The notes under the pieces are model-generated. The model saw only the letters and a program-made list of their open reading frames with translations. It ran no database searches and had not been told where the DNA came from. A stretch of DNA of 64,000 nt from Actinomadura syzygii (GTDB lineage Bacteria > Actinomycetota > Actinomycetes > Streptosporangiales > Streptosporangiaceae): the NCBI RefSeq assembly GCF_008085905.1, contig NZ_VSFF01000005.1:310001-374000 (forward strand), given 5' to 3'. Made by a program: the position numbers and the translations under genes. Positions 1 to 7,595 of the stretch are shown in pieces. How positions within the stretch are numbered: the stretch's first letter is position 1; the number at the start of each line of letters is the position of its first letter.

Positions 1-765
1 ATCCGCGACGCGGAGGACGTCCTCGGCATCGTCTTCCTCGCCAACAAGCGGACCCCGGGCGGCTTCACCCAGGACGACGAGGACGTCCTCACCCTGTTCG
101 CCGCGCACGCCGCGATCGCCGTGACGAACGCTCGCCTGTACGAGCACAACCGGGAGCTGACCGTCGTCGCGGAGCGCAACCGGATGGCGCGCGAGCTGCA
201 CGACGCCGTCGCGCAGAAGCTGTTCTCGCTGCGGCTGACCGCGCGGACCGCGTCCGCGCTGGCCGAACGCGACCCGGCGCGGACCATCCGCGAGCTGGAG
301 CAGGTGGAGCGGCTCGCGGCGGAGGCGCTCGCGGAGCTGCGCGCCGTGATCTTCGAGCTGCGCCCGGCCGACCTCGCCGACGGGCTGGTGTCCTCGCTGC
401 GCAAGCACGTCGAGGTGCTCGACCGGGCGCACGAGGCCGAGGTGCGGATCGCGGCCGACGAGGCCGTCGTCCTGCCGGAGGAGCACGAGGCCGTCGCGTT
501 CCGCATCACGCAGGAGGCCCTCTACAACGCGCTCCGGCACGCCAAGGCCCGGACGGTCGAGGTCCGCCTCGGCACCGCGGACGGGCAGGCCGTGCTGGAG
601 GTCGCCGACGACGGCACGGGCTTCGACCCGGCCGACACGGCGGAGCCGCAGAACGGGCTCGGCCTCGCGTCCATGCGCGACCGGGCGTACTCGATCGGCG
701 GCGACCTCACCATCGACGCCGCGCCCGGACGCGGCACGACCGTCCGGCTGGAGGTGCCGCTGTGA
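1..765 (+). CDS. NarL-type sensor histidine kinase, 5' end cut off by the window
   Basis: The reading frame is open from base 1, so the gene starts upstream of the window. The first ~45 codons look like the end of a GAF domain (ending in AAHAAIAVTNARLY), followed by a HisKA_3 dimerisation segment with the phospho-acceptor His at codon 199-201 (MARELHDAVAQ). An HATPase_c domain ends the protein, with the N box in QEALYNALRHA and G boxes in DDGTGFD and NGLGLASM. The family autophosphorylates on this His and passes the phosphate to a LuxR-type regulator. The next gene starts at 762 inside this gene's last codons (GTGA overlap), so the two are translationally coupled and form a cognate pair. The signal is unknown because the sensory N-terminus is missing. 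Confidence 0.93.
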   Translation: MRDAEDVLGIVFLANKRTPGGFTQDDEDVLTLFAAHAAIAVTNARLYEHNRELTVVAERNRMARELHDAVAQKLFSLRLTARTASALAERDPARTIRELEQVERLAAEALAELRAVIFELRPADLADGLVSSLRKHVEVLDRAHEAEVRIAADEAVVLPEEHEAVAFRITQEALYNALRHAKARTVEVRLGTADGQAVLEVADDGTGFDPADTAEPQNGLGLASMRDRAYSIGGDLTIDAAPGRGTTVRLEVPL

Positions 766-1529
766 CCGCCGACGGCCGCGCCCCCGCGGGCGGGGACGTT
801 CCCCCGCACCTCAGAGGGAAGGCGCCGATCAGGGTGCTCATCGCCGACGACCATCCGGTCGTCCGGCAGGGGCTGCGCACGTTCCTCGGCATCCAGGACG
901 ACATCGACGTCGTCGGGGAGGCAGCGGACGGCACATCGGCCGTGACACTGGCCGAATCCCTGGAGCCCGATATCGTGCTCATGGACCTCAAGATGCCCGG
1001 CGCCGACGGCCTGACCGCGCTGACGGAGCTGCGGGCTCGTGGGGTGGCGGCACGGGTCCTCGTCCTGACCAGCGTCACGGAGCGCGGGCACGTGCTCCCG
1101 GCGGTGCGGGCGGGCGCCGCCGGGTACCTGTACAAGGACGTCGACCCGCAGGCGCTCGTCCAGGCGATCCGCGCCGTGCACGACGGGCACGTCCTGTTCG
1201 CGCCCGACGCGGCCGAGGCGATGGTGCGGTCCGGGACGGCCGGCGGCCCCGGCCAGGGTGACGACCGCGGCCTCGCCGCGCTGACCGAACGGGAACGGGA
1301 GGTGCTCGTGCACATAGCGCGGGGCAGGTCCAACCGGGAGATCGCACGCGCGCTCGTGGTGTCCGAGAAGACGGTCAAGACGCACGTCAGTAATCTGCTC
1401 ATGAAACTGGGAGTCCAGGATCGGACGCAGGCGGCCCTGTACGCCGTCCGGCACGGCGTCGACTCCTCCGGCGACGACGGCACGGCCGGGTTCGCCGGGG
1501 AAATCGGCAGGGCCGACGTCCGCGACTGA
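762..1529 (+). CDS. NarL/FixJ-family response regulator
   Basis: This 255-aa two-domain regulator is the partner of the kinase just upstream. The receiver domain (about 23-140) has the acidic pair in IADDHP, the phospho-acceptor Asp75 in LMDLKMP, the Thr/Ser switch in LVLTSV and the Lys in YLYKDV. A GerE/LuxR helix-turn-helix follows (about 175-235, LTEREREVLVHIA to KTVKTHVSNLLMKL). The N-terminal ~20 residues are a low-complexity extension; the GTG at 762 is favoured because it overlaps the kinase stop. The target genes cannot be read from the sequence. The PP2C gene 38 bp downstream could belong to the same transcript. Confidence 0.95.
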   Translation: MTADGRAPAGGDVPPHLRGKAPIRVLIADDHPVVRQGLRTFLGIQDDIDVVGEAADGTSAVTLAESLEPDIVLMDLKMPGADGLTALTELRARGVAARVLVLTSVTERGHVLPAVRAGAAGYLYKDVDPQALVQAIRAVHDGHVLFAPDAAEAMVRSGTAGGPGQGDDRGLAALTEREREVLVHIARGRSNREIARALVVSEKTVKTHVSNLLMKLGVQDRTQAALYAVRHGVDSSGDDGTAGFAGEIGRADVRD

Positions 1530-1567
1530 AACAAAACTCCTCTGACAGGATCGTCATCGAAATTGGT

Positions 1568-2356
1568 ATGAACGTAGCAATCAGATACGCGGCCGGAAGC
1601 GACATCGGCTGCAACCGAGAGAACAACGAGGACTCGGGATACGCCGGCGCGCGGCTGATCGCGGTCGCCGACGGCATGGGCGGCTACGCGGGCGGCGAGG
1701 TCGCGAGCTCGACGGTCATCGGGTCCCTCCGCTCGCTCGACGCCGACGCCCGCCAGGGCGACGACCTCGTCGACATGCTGGGCCGCGCCGTCGCCGAGGC
1801 CAACGAGAAGCTGCGCATCGTCCGGGAGGAACGTCCCGACCTGAGCAGGATGGGCACGACGCTGACCGCCATGCTGTGGTCCGGCGAGTCCGTCGCGCTC
1901 GCGCACGTCGGCGACTCGCGCGGCTACCTGCTGCGCGACGGCGAGCTGTTCCAGATGACGCAGGACCACACGATGGACGAGCTGCTCAAGGCGGAGGCCG
2001 AACAGGCGGGCCAGCAGGCCGACCCCGCCGAGACGTCCCGGCTGTCGCACGTCCTGTACCGGGTGCTGGACGGGCGCGAGGACCGCGAGCCCGACCTGCG
2101 GCTGCGCGAGGCCCGCCTCGGCGACCGCTACCTGCTCTGCTCGGACGGCCTGTCCGGTCCCGTCGACGCCCAGCGCATCTACGAGATCCTGTCCGCCGAG
2201 GCGGACCCGCGGCGCGCCGTCGACCGGCTGATCGCGCAGGCCCGCGACAACGGCGGGCCGGACAACATCACCGCCGTCATCGCCGACGTCGTCGAGGCCG
2301 AGCACGCCCGCGGCGCGGAGCCCCCCGTCGTGGTCGGCGCCGCCGCCCAAGCCTGA
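1568..2356 (+). CDS. PP2C-family Ser/Thr protein phosphatase (PstP-like)
   Basis: This 262-aa soluble PP2C removes phosphate from Ser/Thr residues and would counter kinases such as the one at 19441-21129. Metal-binding motifs are present: the Asp in NNEDSG, VADGMGG (Asp35), HVGDSRGYL, CSDGLSG and the terminal GGPDNITAV. It lacks the transmembrane and extracellular part of mycobacterial PstP, so it looks cytoplasmic, like the short PP2Cs in many actinomycetes. The ATG at 1568 begins the conserved MNVAIRYAAGSDIG start; no strong ribosome site precedes it. The C-terminal ~20 residues are Ala/Val rich and uninformative. Confidence 0.93.
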   Translation: MNVAIRYAAGSDIGCNRENNEDSGYAGARLIAVADGMGGYAGGEVASSTVIGSLRSLDADARQGDDLVDMLGRAVAEANEKLRIVREERPDLSRMGTTLTAMLWSGESVALAHVGDSRGYLLRDGELFQMTQDHTMDELLKAEAEQAGQQADPAETSRLSHVLYRVLDGREDREPDLRLREARLGDRYLLCSDGLSGPVDAQRIYEILSAEADPRRAVDRLIAQARDNGGPDNITAVIADVVEAEHARGAEPPVVVGAAAQA

Positions 2357-2683
2357 CCGGGCACCGCACGAGTCCGGCCGTCCGCGTCCCGGCCGGACCC
2401 TCCTTCACGTGTTGCGCGCGCATGCCCCCGTGTGACTTCGGCGCGTCCCGTCCCGCCCGCGATCCCGTGTTCCGTTCCGGGAGCGCGTCGTCCATTTCGT
2501 GACAATCGCCGGGCGAAAGAGTGCCCATGTAGCTGGCGGTTTGTCCTACTCTTACCTTCGAGGCGGTGTCGATGCGTGCGGGGTAACGGTCCGATCGCGG
2601 ATCGTTGCCCGGACTTGACCCGCCTTGGGGTGGACCCGGTATACGGGTCACTCAGCTTTATTTCTTTCGAGGCGGAGGATCCG
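2357..2683. other. Intergenic region of about 330 bp
   Basis: No convincing gene lies here. The less GC-rich stretch around 2505-2560 and 2640-2670 is the likely promoter and leader of the DUF2752 gene. The frame of that gene stays open back to 2432, so part of this region could be coding if an upstream GTG is used. I see no terminator hairpin with a T-run. Confidence 0.5.
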
Positions 2684-3133
2684 TTGGGGGGAGCGCCCGG
2701 GGCGGCGGCCACCGGTGCACCGGAAGGTGTGCTCGGCGGGCTCGTCAGCCGGACCCTCACCGCGGCGCGGCACGGACCCCTGGGTGTGGTGCTGCGCGTC
2801 GCGGCGATGGCGGCCGCGGCCGTCGGCGCCGCGCTGGTCCACCGACTCGACGACCCCGGCGTGCTCTGTCCCCTACGGGCGCTCACCGGAGTCCCCTGTC
2901 CCGTGTGCGGGGGCACCACCGTGTTCATCGAGTTCGGCGGGGGCCGTCCGGCCCAGGCGGCGCTCGCGAACCCCGTGGTCCTCGCCGGCGCGGTCGCGGT
3001 CGCGGTCGCGCCCCTCGGGCTGGGACGACGGTGGTGGGCACTCCAGCCGAAGACCCGTGCCTGGATGCTCGGCACCGCCCTCGTGGGGTCGGAGCTGTGG
3101 CAGCTCGCCCGGTTCGGCGTTCTGCGGGTTTGA
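2684..3133 (+). CDS. DUF2752 family membrane protein
   Basis: This small membrane protein of about 149 aa carries the DUF2752 signature: a hydrophobic helix, then CPLRALTGVPCPVCGGTT with paired cysteines, and further hydrophobic helices (VVLAGAVAVAVAPLGL). The family is of unknown function and is common in actinobacteria and Bacteroidetes. I chose the TTG at 2684 because GGCGGAGGA lies just before it. An in-frame GTG at 2630 and one at 2432 are alternatives, and the spacing at the TTG is short (about 4 nt), so the start is uncertain. The next gene follows after 89 bp and also encodes a membrane protein. Confidence 0.72.
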   Translation: MGGAPGAAATGAPEGVLGGLVSRTLTAARHGPLGVVLRVAAMAAAAVGAALVHRLDDPGVLCPLRALTGVPCPVCGGTTVFIEFGGGRPAQAALANPVVLAGAVAVAVAPLGLGRRWWALQPKTRAWMLGTALVGSELWQLARFGVLRV

Positions 3134-3222
3134 GCCGGAGGACGATCCTCCGACAGACTTGCGGAGCCCTCCGGGTCCGGCGGGCGTCACATAACCACAG
3201 GGTCAATCAATAAGGAGCAAGT

Positions 3223-3945
3223 GTGGGTAACCCCTACGACCCGTACGGCCAGCAGCCGGGCTACGGGCAGCAGCAGCCCGGGTACGGCCAGCAGCCGGGC
3301 CAGCCCGGTTACGGCCAGCAGCCGGGCCAGCAGCCCGGGTACGGGCAGCAGCCCCCGGCGCAGCCCGGGTACGGACAGCCCCCGGCGCAGCCGGGCTACG
3401 GACAGCCCCCGGCCCAGCCCGGCTACGGGCAGCAGCCGCCCTCCGCCCAGCCCGGCTACGGCGCGCCGCCCCCGGCCGCGCCCGGGTACCAGGAGGTGCA
3501 CCACCACCACTACGGCGGCGGCGGGCAGCTCGCCGAGTGGGGGTCGCGCGCCGGCGGCTACATCATCGACTACCTCATCTTCATGGCGCCGTTCTGGGTG
3601 CTGTACTTCATCGGCGGCCTGCTCGCGAGCTCCGGCAGCGGCGGCGCGGCGGCGATCGGCATCCTGTTCTACCTCATCGGCTTCGCCCTGATGATCGGCG
3701 CCGGCCTGTGGATCTGCTACCAGGAGGGCACCACCGGGCAGTCCATCGGCAAGCGGCAGCTGGGCATCCGGCTCGTCAGCGCGCAGACCGGGCAGCCGAT
3801 CGGGTTCGGCATGGCGATCGCCCGCAAGTTCGCGCACATCGCCGACAGCTTCCTGTGCTACATCGGCTTCCTCTGGCCGCTGTGGGACGAGCGCAAGCAG
3901 ACCTTCGCCGACAAGATCTGCAGCACCATCGTCGTCCGCACCTGA
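3223..3945 (+). CDS. RDD family membrane protein with an N-terminal PGYGQQ-repeat tail
   Basis: The first ~88 residues of this 240-aa protein are a low-complexity tail of about nine PGYGQ-type repeats rich in Pro, Gly, Tyr and Gln, followed by a HHHHYGGGG patch. Residues ~98-240 form an RDD domain: two hydrophobic helices ([20 protein letters not shown] and [20 protein letters not shown]), the conserved [14 protein letters not shown], and a C-terminal part with [16 protein letters not shown] proteins are membrane proteins of poorly known function. The GTG at 3223 follows AAGGAG at a good distance. Such tails are typically cytoplasmic and disordered, so protein contacts or assembly are a reasonable inference. 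Confidence 0.9.
   Translation: MGNPYDPYGQQPGYGQQQPGYGQQPGQPGYGQQPGQQPGYGQQPPAQPGYGQPPAQPGYGQPPAQPGYGQQPPSAQPGYGAPPPAAPGYQEVHHHHYGGGGQLAEWGSRAGGYIIDYLIFMAPFWVLYFIGGLLASSGSGGAAAIGILFYLIGFALMIGAGLWICYQEGTTGQSIGKRQLGIRLVSAQTGQPIGFGMAIARKFAHIADSFLCYIGFLWPLWDERKQTFADKICSTIVVRT
3236..3490 (+). repeat. Tandem repeats encoding PGYGQQ/PAQPGYG units
   Basis: The DNA repeats the pattern CCGGGCTACGGGCAGCAG and variants with 15-24 bp periodicity, giving the Pro/Gly/Tyr/Gln tail of the RDD protein. Copies differ at third positions, so the repeat is kept at protein level rather than being a fresh duplication. Confidence 0.85.
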
Positions 3946-3966
3946 TCACCGGGCTCGCGGCAGCGC

Positions 3967-3998
3967 GGGGCGTCCCCTTCGGGGGCGCCCCGTTCTCG
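3967..3998 (+). terminator. Rho-independent terminator after the RDD gene
   Basis: An 11-bp stem pairs 3967-3977 with 3981-3991 around a TTC loop, with one G-T pair. It is followed by a T-rich GTTCTCGTTCT tract. It sits between convergent genes and could serve both. Confidence 0.75.
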
Positions 3999-4028
3999 TT
4001 CTACGGGACGAGTTCTATGGGACGGGTG

Positions 4029-4802
4029 CTACGGGACGGGGTCGAAGGCGCTGTTGCAGGCCGCCACGAGCGCCCGGCGGACGGCCCGGTCGAGCAGCCG
4101 GAGCGCCTCGCCGCGGCGCCGCATCTGGTCGGCGCCGAGCCCGCGGTCGTCCATCCGGCGGGCGAGGTCGACGACGAGGGACAGCCGGACGGCGAGCGCC
4201 GCCACGCGGTGCGCGCGGGGCGGGTAGCCGGGGGCGAGCGGATGGTCGCCGCGGTCCGGGTCGCGCAGCGCGGCGAGCGCGTCCGCGATCTCGGGCGGGA
4301 CGCCCGCGAAGTCGTCGACCGTGAGGAGCGCCTCGGTCGCGTCCCGCATGGCGAGGGCGAGCTGCCGGTCGGCGTCGGCGAGGGACGGCACGTCCGGCTC
4401 GGCCCGGGCCGCCTCGCAGGCCGTCCAGCAGATCCCGACGTAGGACGATCCGCGCAGGTCGTCGGCCGGGACGAGGCCGACCGCCCGGTCGCCGAACACC
4501 GCGACGACGGCGGTGCCCGCGTCGATCGCGGCGCGGTTGAACGCGGCCGGGCCGGTGAGCCCGAGCGGGTCGCCCGGCTCCGGCAGGGCCAGCCGCAGCG
4601 CGGTCATCCCGGCGACCCGCAGGTCGCCGAGCGCGCCGCGGAGCGGCGCCTCGGCCGGTCCGTGTCCGTTCGATGAGGCGCCGCGCAGGATCTGCGGGCC
4701 CGCGGTCTTCTCGACCGCGTCGACCGCCTCGTCCAGGCCGACGTGTCCGGTCAGCCAGGCATTGCCCCAGGCGGCCAGCGCGGTCGCAGCGTCCTTGCTC
4801 AT
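4029..4802 (-). CDS. Conserved hypothetical protein, 257 aa
   Basis: I do not recognise this family. The frame has clear coding bias and starts with ATG at 4802 (MSKDAATALAAWGNAWL); the longer open frame upstream runs antisense over the ABC gene and is a shadow. The protein is soluble and mainly helical. It has an actinobacterial-looking middle part (AGTAVVAVFGDRAVGLVP and YVGICWTACEAARAE) that suggests a compact alpha/beta fold. No catalytic motif, signal peptide or membrane segment is visible. It is convergent with the RDD gene and divergent from the ABC gene at 5019, with 216 bp between the starts. Confidence 0.75.
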   Translation of the reverse strand: MSKDAATALAAWGNAWLTGHVGLDEAVDAVEKTAGPQILRGASSNGHGPAEAPLRGALGDLRVAGMTALRLALPEPGDPLGLTGPAAFNRAAIDAGTAVVAVFGDRAVGLVPADDLRGSSYVGICWTACEAARAEPDVPSLADADRQLALAMRDATEALLTVDDFAGVPPEIADALAALRDPDRGDHPLAPGYPPRAHRVAALAVRLSLVVDLARRMDDRGLGADQMRRRGEALRLLDRAVRRALVAACNSAFDPVP

Positions 4803-5018
4803 TGCCGTCCCCAACACTCCCTGATGGGCATGCGATCCACCATAAGCGCTCCGATCGCCCTCGCAGCAGCGCGTAACGAACCTCTCGCGCCGGAGCGGGC
4901 CGCGCGGAGGGGTCCAGGGGCGGTGGTTTCTCGGTGGGGAGCCGGGGATCCGCGGCCGTCCCCCATCGCATAAGTTCTCTTCTGAGGATCCGGGACCACG
5001 GAGGGACGAAGGCGCGCG

Positions 5019-5807
5019 ATGACCGGCGAGGTGCTTCAACTCCGCGGAGTCGGGGTCAGGCGCGGCGGGGCCAACCTGCTGCGCGACGTGACGTGGACGG
5101 TGAACGAGGGCGACCGCTGGGTCATCGTCGGACCCAACGGGGCGGGCAAGACGACCCTGCTCCAGATCGCCGCCGCGATGATGCACCCCACCGAGGGCTC
5201 CGTCCGGATCCTGGAGGAGGAGCTCGGCCGGACGGACGTGTTCGAGCTGCGTCCGCGCATCGGCCTCGCCAGCTCGTCCCTCGCGGAGAAGGTGCCGACC
5301 GGGGAGACGGTCATCGACCTGGTGCTGACCGCCTCGTACGCGATCCTCGGCCGCTGGCAGGAGGAGTACGACTCCACGGACGTCGGCCGCGCCGTCGCGC
5401 TGCTCGACGCACTCGGCTGCGCCGACCTGATCCGCCGGACGTTCAGCACGCTCTCCGAGGGGGAGCGCAAGCGCGTCCAGATCGCCCGCGCGCTGATGCC
5501 CGACCCGGAGCTGCTGCTGCTGGACGAGCCCGCCGCGGGCCTCGACCTCGGCGGCCGCGAGGACCTCGTCGCCCGCCTCGCCGCCCTCGCCGACGACCCG
5601 ACCGCGCCGACGATGGCGATGGTCACGCACCACGTCGAGGAGGTCCCCGAGGGCTTCACCCACGCGCTGCTGCTGCGCGGCGGGGAGATCGTCGCGCAGG
5701 GCAAGGTGGACGAGGTGTTCACCGCCGAGCACCTGTCCGGCACGTTCGGCCTCCCGCTCGCGGTGGACCGGCAGAACGGGCGCTGGTACGCGAGGTCCGT
5801 CCGCTGA
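5019..5807 (+). CDS. ABC transporter ATP-binding protein
   Basis: This single-domain ATPase of 262 aa has Walker A GPNGAGKTT (38-46), the ABC signature LSEGE (145-149), Walker B LLLLDE (165-170), a D-loop after GLDLGG and a switch His in VTHH. It resembles stand-alone ATPases of the YlmA/ModF type that lack their own membrane domain. The ATG at 5019 follows GGAGGGACGAAGG. The next gene encodes an 8-TM TauE-like permease that starts just after this stop, so they share a transcript. A TauE protein is not a usual ABC partner, so a functional link is not shown. Confidence 0.92.
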   Translation: MTGEVLQLRGVGVRRGGANLLRDVTWTVNEGDRWVIVGPNGAGKTTLLQIAAAMMHPTEGSVRILEEELGRTDVFELRPRIGLASSSLAEKVPTGETVIDLVLTASYAILGRWQEEYDSTDVGRAVALLDALGCADLIRRTFSTLSEGERKRVQIARALMPDPELLLLDEPAAGLDLGGREDLVARLAALADDPTAPTMAMVTHHVEEVPEGFTHALLLRGGEIVAQGKVDEVFTAEHLSGTFGLPLAVDRQNGRWYARSVR

Positions 5808-5818
5808 GCTCGATCGAC

Positions 5819-6583
5819 GTGCTGGACGCGGCGATCATCTTCGCCGCCGGGATCGCCGCGGGCGGCATCAACACGATCGTCGGCTCGGGTTCGCTGATCA
5901 CCTTCCCGACCATGGTGGCGCTCGGGTTCCCGCCCGTGGTGGCGAACGTGTCGAACACGATCGGGCTCGTGCCCGGCAGCGCGACCGGCGCCTACGGGTA
6001 CCGGGAGGAACTGAAGGGGCAGCGCGGACGGCTGATGCGGCTGGTCAGCGCGTCCCTCATCGGCGCGGTGATCGGCGGGCTGCTGCTGCTCGGCCTCCCG
6101 GCCGGGGCGTTCGACGTCATCGTGATCGCGCTGATCGTGATCGCGCTGGTGCTGGTGGTGGCGCAGCCCCGGCTGCAGCGGTGGATGCTGCGGCGGCGCG
6201 AGGGCGAGCACCGCCCGCACGGCGGCGCCGCGCTGTGGATCGGCGTGCTGCTCACGGGCGTGTATGGCGGCTACTTCGGGGCCGCGCAGGGGATCATCCT
6301 CATCGCCCTGCTCGGCATCATGCTGGACGACGACCTCCAGCGGCTGAACGCGGCGAAGAACGTCCTCGCGGCCCTCGTGAACGGGACGGCCGGGATCCTG
6401 TTCACGCTCATGTGGCTGTTCTCGGACACGCGCGTCGACTGGTGGGCGGTGCTGATGATCGCGTCCGGCGCGACGGTCGGCGGGTTCCTCGGCGCCCGGG
6501 TCGGACGCCGGATCCCGCCGCTGGTGCTGCGCGGCGTGATCGTGGTGGTCGGCCTCGTCGCCATCGTGAATCTCCTGCTGTGA
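5819..6583 (+). CDS. TauE/SafE-family membrane permease
   Basis: This ~254-aa integral membrane protein has about eight hydrophobic helices and the two internally related halves of the TauE/SafE (DUF81) family. The first half contains IAAGGINTIVGSGSLITFP and the second GVYGGYFGAAQGIILIALLG. The family moves small anions such as sulfite or organosulfonates out of or into the cell; the substrate here is unknown. The GTG at 5819 has no clear ribosome site. A CTG at 5804 would give a 4-base overlap with the ABC stop and lies 7 nt after GAGGT, so the true start may be there. Either way the gene is coupled to the ABC gene. Confidence 0.88.
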   Translation: MLDAAIIFAAGIAAGGINTIVGSGSLITFPTMVALGFPPVVANVSNTIGLVPGSATGAYGYREELKGQRGRLMRLVSASLIGAVIGGLLLLGLPAGAFDVIVIALIVIALVLVVAQPRLQRWMLRRREGEHRPHGGAALWIGVLLTGVYGGYFGAAQGIILIALLGIMLDDDLQRLNAAKNVLAALVNGTAGILFTLMWLFSDTRVDWWAVLMIASGATVGGFLGARVGRRIPPLVLRGVIVVVGLVAIVNLLL

Positions 6584-6631
6584 CCAGCGGTTTCGGCGCC
6601 CCAGTCAGGGTTCGCGGGCGGACGTTCCGGG

Positions 6632-6654
6632 TATAGGTCGAATATACGTTCGAC
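6632..6654 (+). promoter_or_regulatory. Predicted LexA (SOS) box overlapping a -10-like element
   Basis: The 16-mer TCGAATATACGTTCGA at 6638-6653 differs by one base from the actinobacterial SOS consensus TCGAAC-N4-GTTCGA and is flanked by G and C, giving 6-bp palindromic arms. A TATAGG -10-like hexamer starts at 6632, so LexA binding would block the promoter of the gene at 6673. Confidence 0.7.
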
Positions 6655-6672
6655 TATCGGAGGTTCGCGCCG

Positions 6673-6912
6673 ATGAAGGGCGACAGGGTCGAAATCGTCA
6701 TCGACGCCGGCGGCGAGGGGACGCGGACGTACGAGGTCGTGGCGAGCCGCGCCGGCCGCCGCGTCGACATCGCCACCCGCCGCGGCGTCGTCGAGGTCAG
6801 CGAGGTGACCCGCACCGGCACCGCGGTCCGCACGGCCCGCTTCATGGCCAGCCGGGTCCTGGCCCTGGTCGAGTACCCGGTCTCCGACCGCTCCGCCGAC
6901 ACACCCGACTGA
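6673..6912 (+). CDS. Small hypothetical protein (79 aa), predicted SOS-regulated
   Basis: I do not recognise this 79-aa protein. It begins MKGDRVEIVIDAGGEG and alternates hydrophobic and charged residues, suggesting a small beta-sheet fold, with a basic middle (SRAGRRVDIATRRG) and a short helix near the end (RFMASRVLALVEY). The ATG at 6673 has a GGAGG site 9 nt upstream, and a LexA-type palindrome lies 20 bp before the start. It therefore probably rises after DNA damage. A nucleic-acid or protein-binding role would fit its basic charge, but this is a guess. Its last codons run into the 17-bp tandem repeats. Confidence 0.75.
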   Translation: MKGDRVEIVIDAGGEGTRTYEVVASRAGRRVDIATRRGVVEVSEVTRTGTAVRTARFMASRVLALVEYPVSDRSADTPD

Positions 6913-6971
6913 CCGACGTGCCCGACTGACCGACGTGCCCGACTAGCCGACGTGCCCGACTAGCCGACGTG
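6904..6971. repeat. Four tandem copies of a 17-bp unit
   Basis: The unit CCCGACTGACCGACGTG occurs at 6904-6920 and 6921-6937. The variant with TAG in place of TGA occurs at 6938-6954 and 6955-6971. Each copy carries a stop codon in the frame of the preceding gene, whose own stop (6910-6912) lies in the first copy. Confidence 0.95.
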
Positions 6972-7070
6972 CCCGCCGGTCGGCCTGCCCGGCGGGCTGG
7001 TGGGGTCGGGTGGCCGGCGGGTCAGGGGATCGTGGCGGATCGGCGGGGGCGAAAGGTCGTACCCATCGAG

Positions 7071-7091
7071 TAATATCGAACATGTATTCGA
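7071..7091 (+). promoter_or_regulatory. Second predicted LexA (SOS) box overlapping a TAATAT -10
   Basis: The 16-mer TCGAACATGTATTCGA at 7076-7091 matches TCGAAC-N4-GTTCGA at all but one base. A TAATAT hexamer at 7071-7076 directly abuts it, so repression of the gene starting near 7161 is likely. Confidence 0.7.
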
Positions 7092-7160
7092 ACGATGGGG
7101 TCGGCTCGGAGGGGGTACTCCGGGGCGGCCGCGGACCTTCGACGTAAGGCGGAGATGCCG

Positions 7161-7595
7161 ATGACAGCCTCGCCCGACGTCCTTTCGACCTCCCTTGACG
7201 TGATCAGAAGCGCGCAGGCGCGGCGGCGCCCCGTCCTCATGCTGACCGGCGGCGCGGACGGCCGTCCGCGGGTGTGCGTCCCCGACTGGGGCGAGCTGCG
7301 CGTGCTCGACGGCCTGCGGCTGCGCGTGGCGGTCTGGCCGGACGACCCGACCGCCGTCCAGTTGGATCGCGGCGAGCCGGTCCTGCTGGTCGTTGCCGAC
7401 TCGCCGGACGTCCACCTGATCCACGCGACGCCCCGCCGCCTGGCCGACGCCGCCATGGTGTGGGCCCACTACGAACTGACCATCACCTCGGCGCGGATCG
7501 CCGAACGAGGCACCGCTCCCTACGCCGACTCCGCCCAGCCCGACGAAGAGGTCCTCGTGGGCACCGTCCTCCGGAGGCGCCCATCGTTCAGTTGA
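7161..7595 (+). CDS. Hypothetical protein, possibly of split-barrel (PPOX-like) fold, predicted SOS-regulated
   Basis: The protein is about 144 aa (MTASPDVLSTSLDVIRSAQ). Its run of beta-strand-like segments (RPVLMLTGG, LRLRVAVWP, EPVLLVVADS, VHLIHATPR) recalls flavin-reductase or pyridoxamine-oxidase split barrels, but no cofactor motif is clear, so the fold is a tentative guess. The ATG at 7161 is 6 nt after GGCGGAG; ATG 7155 is an alternative. A LexA-type box lies about 70 bp upstream. Its 3' end overlaps the end of the terpene synthase gene on the other strand by 76 bp, an unusually long convergent overlap. Confidence 0.72.
   Translation: MTASPDVLSTSLDVIRSAQARRRPVLMLTGGADGRPRVCVPDWGELRVLDGLRLRVAVWPDDPTAVQLDRGEPVLLVVADSPDVHLIHATPRRLADAAMVWAHYELTITSARIAERGTAPYADSAQPDEEVLVGTVLRRRPSFS

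Noticed and set aside
4803..5732. Upstream extension of the 257-aa hypothetical gene
   Set aside because: This part is antisense to the ABC ATPase and has no coding character; translation from ATG 4802 explains the real protein.
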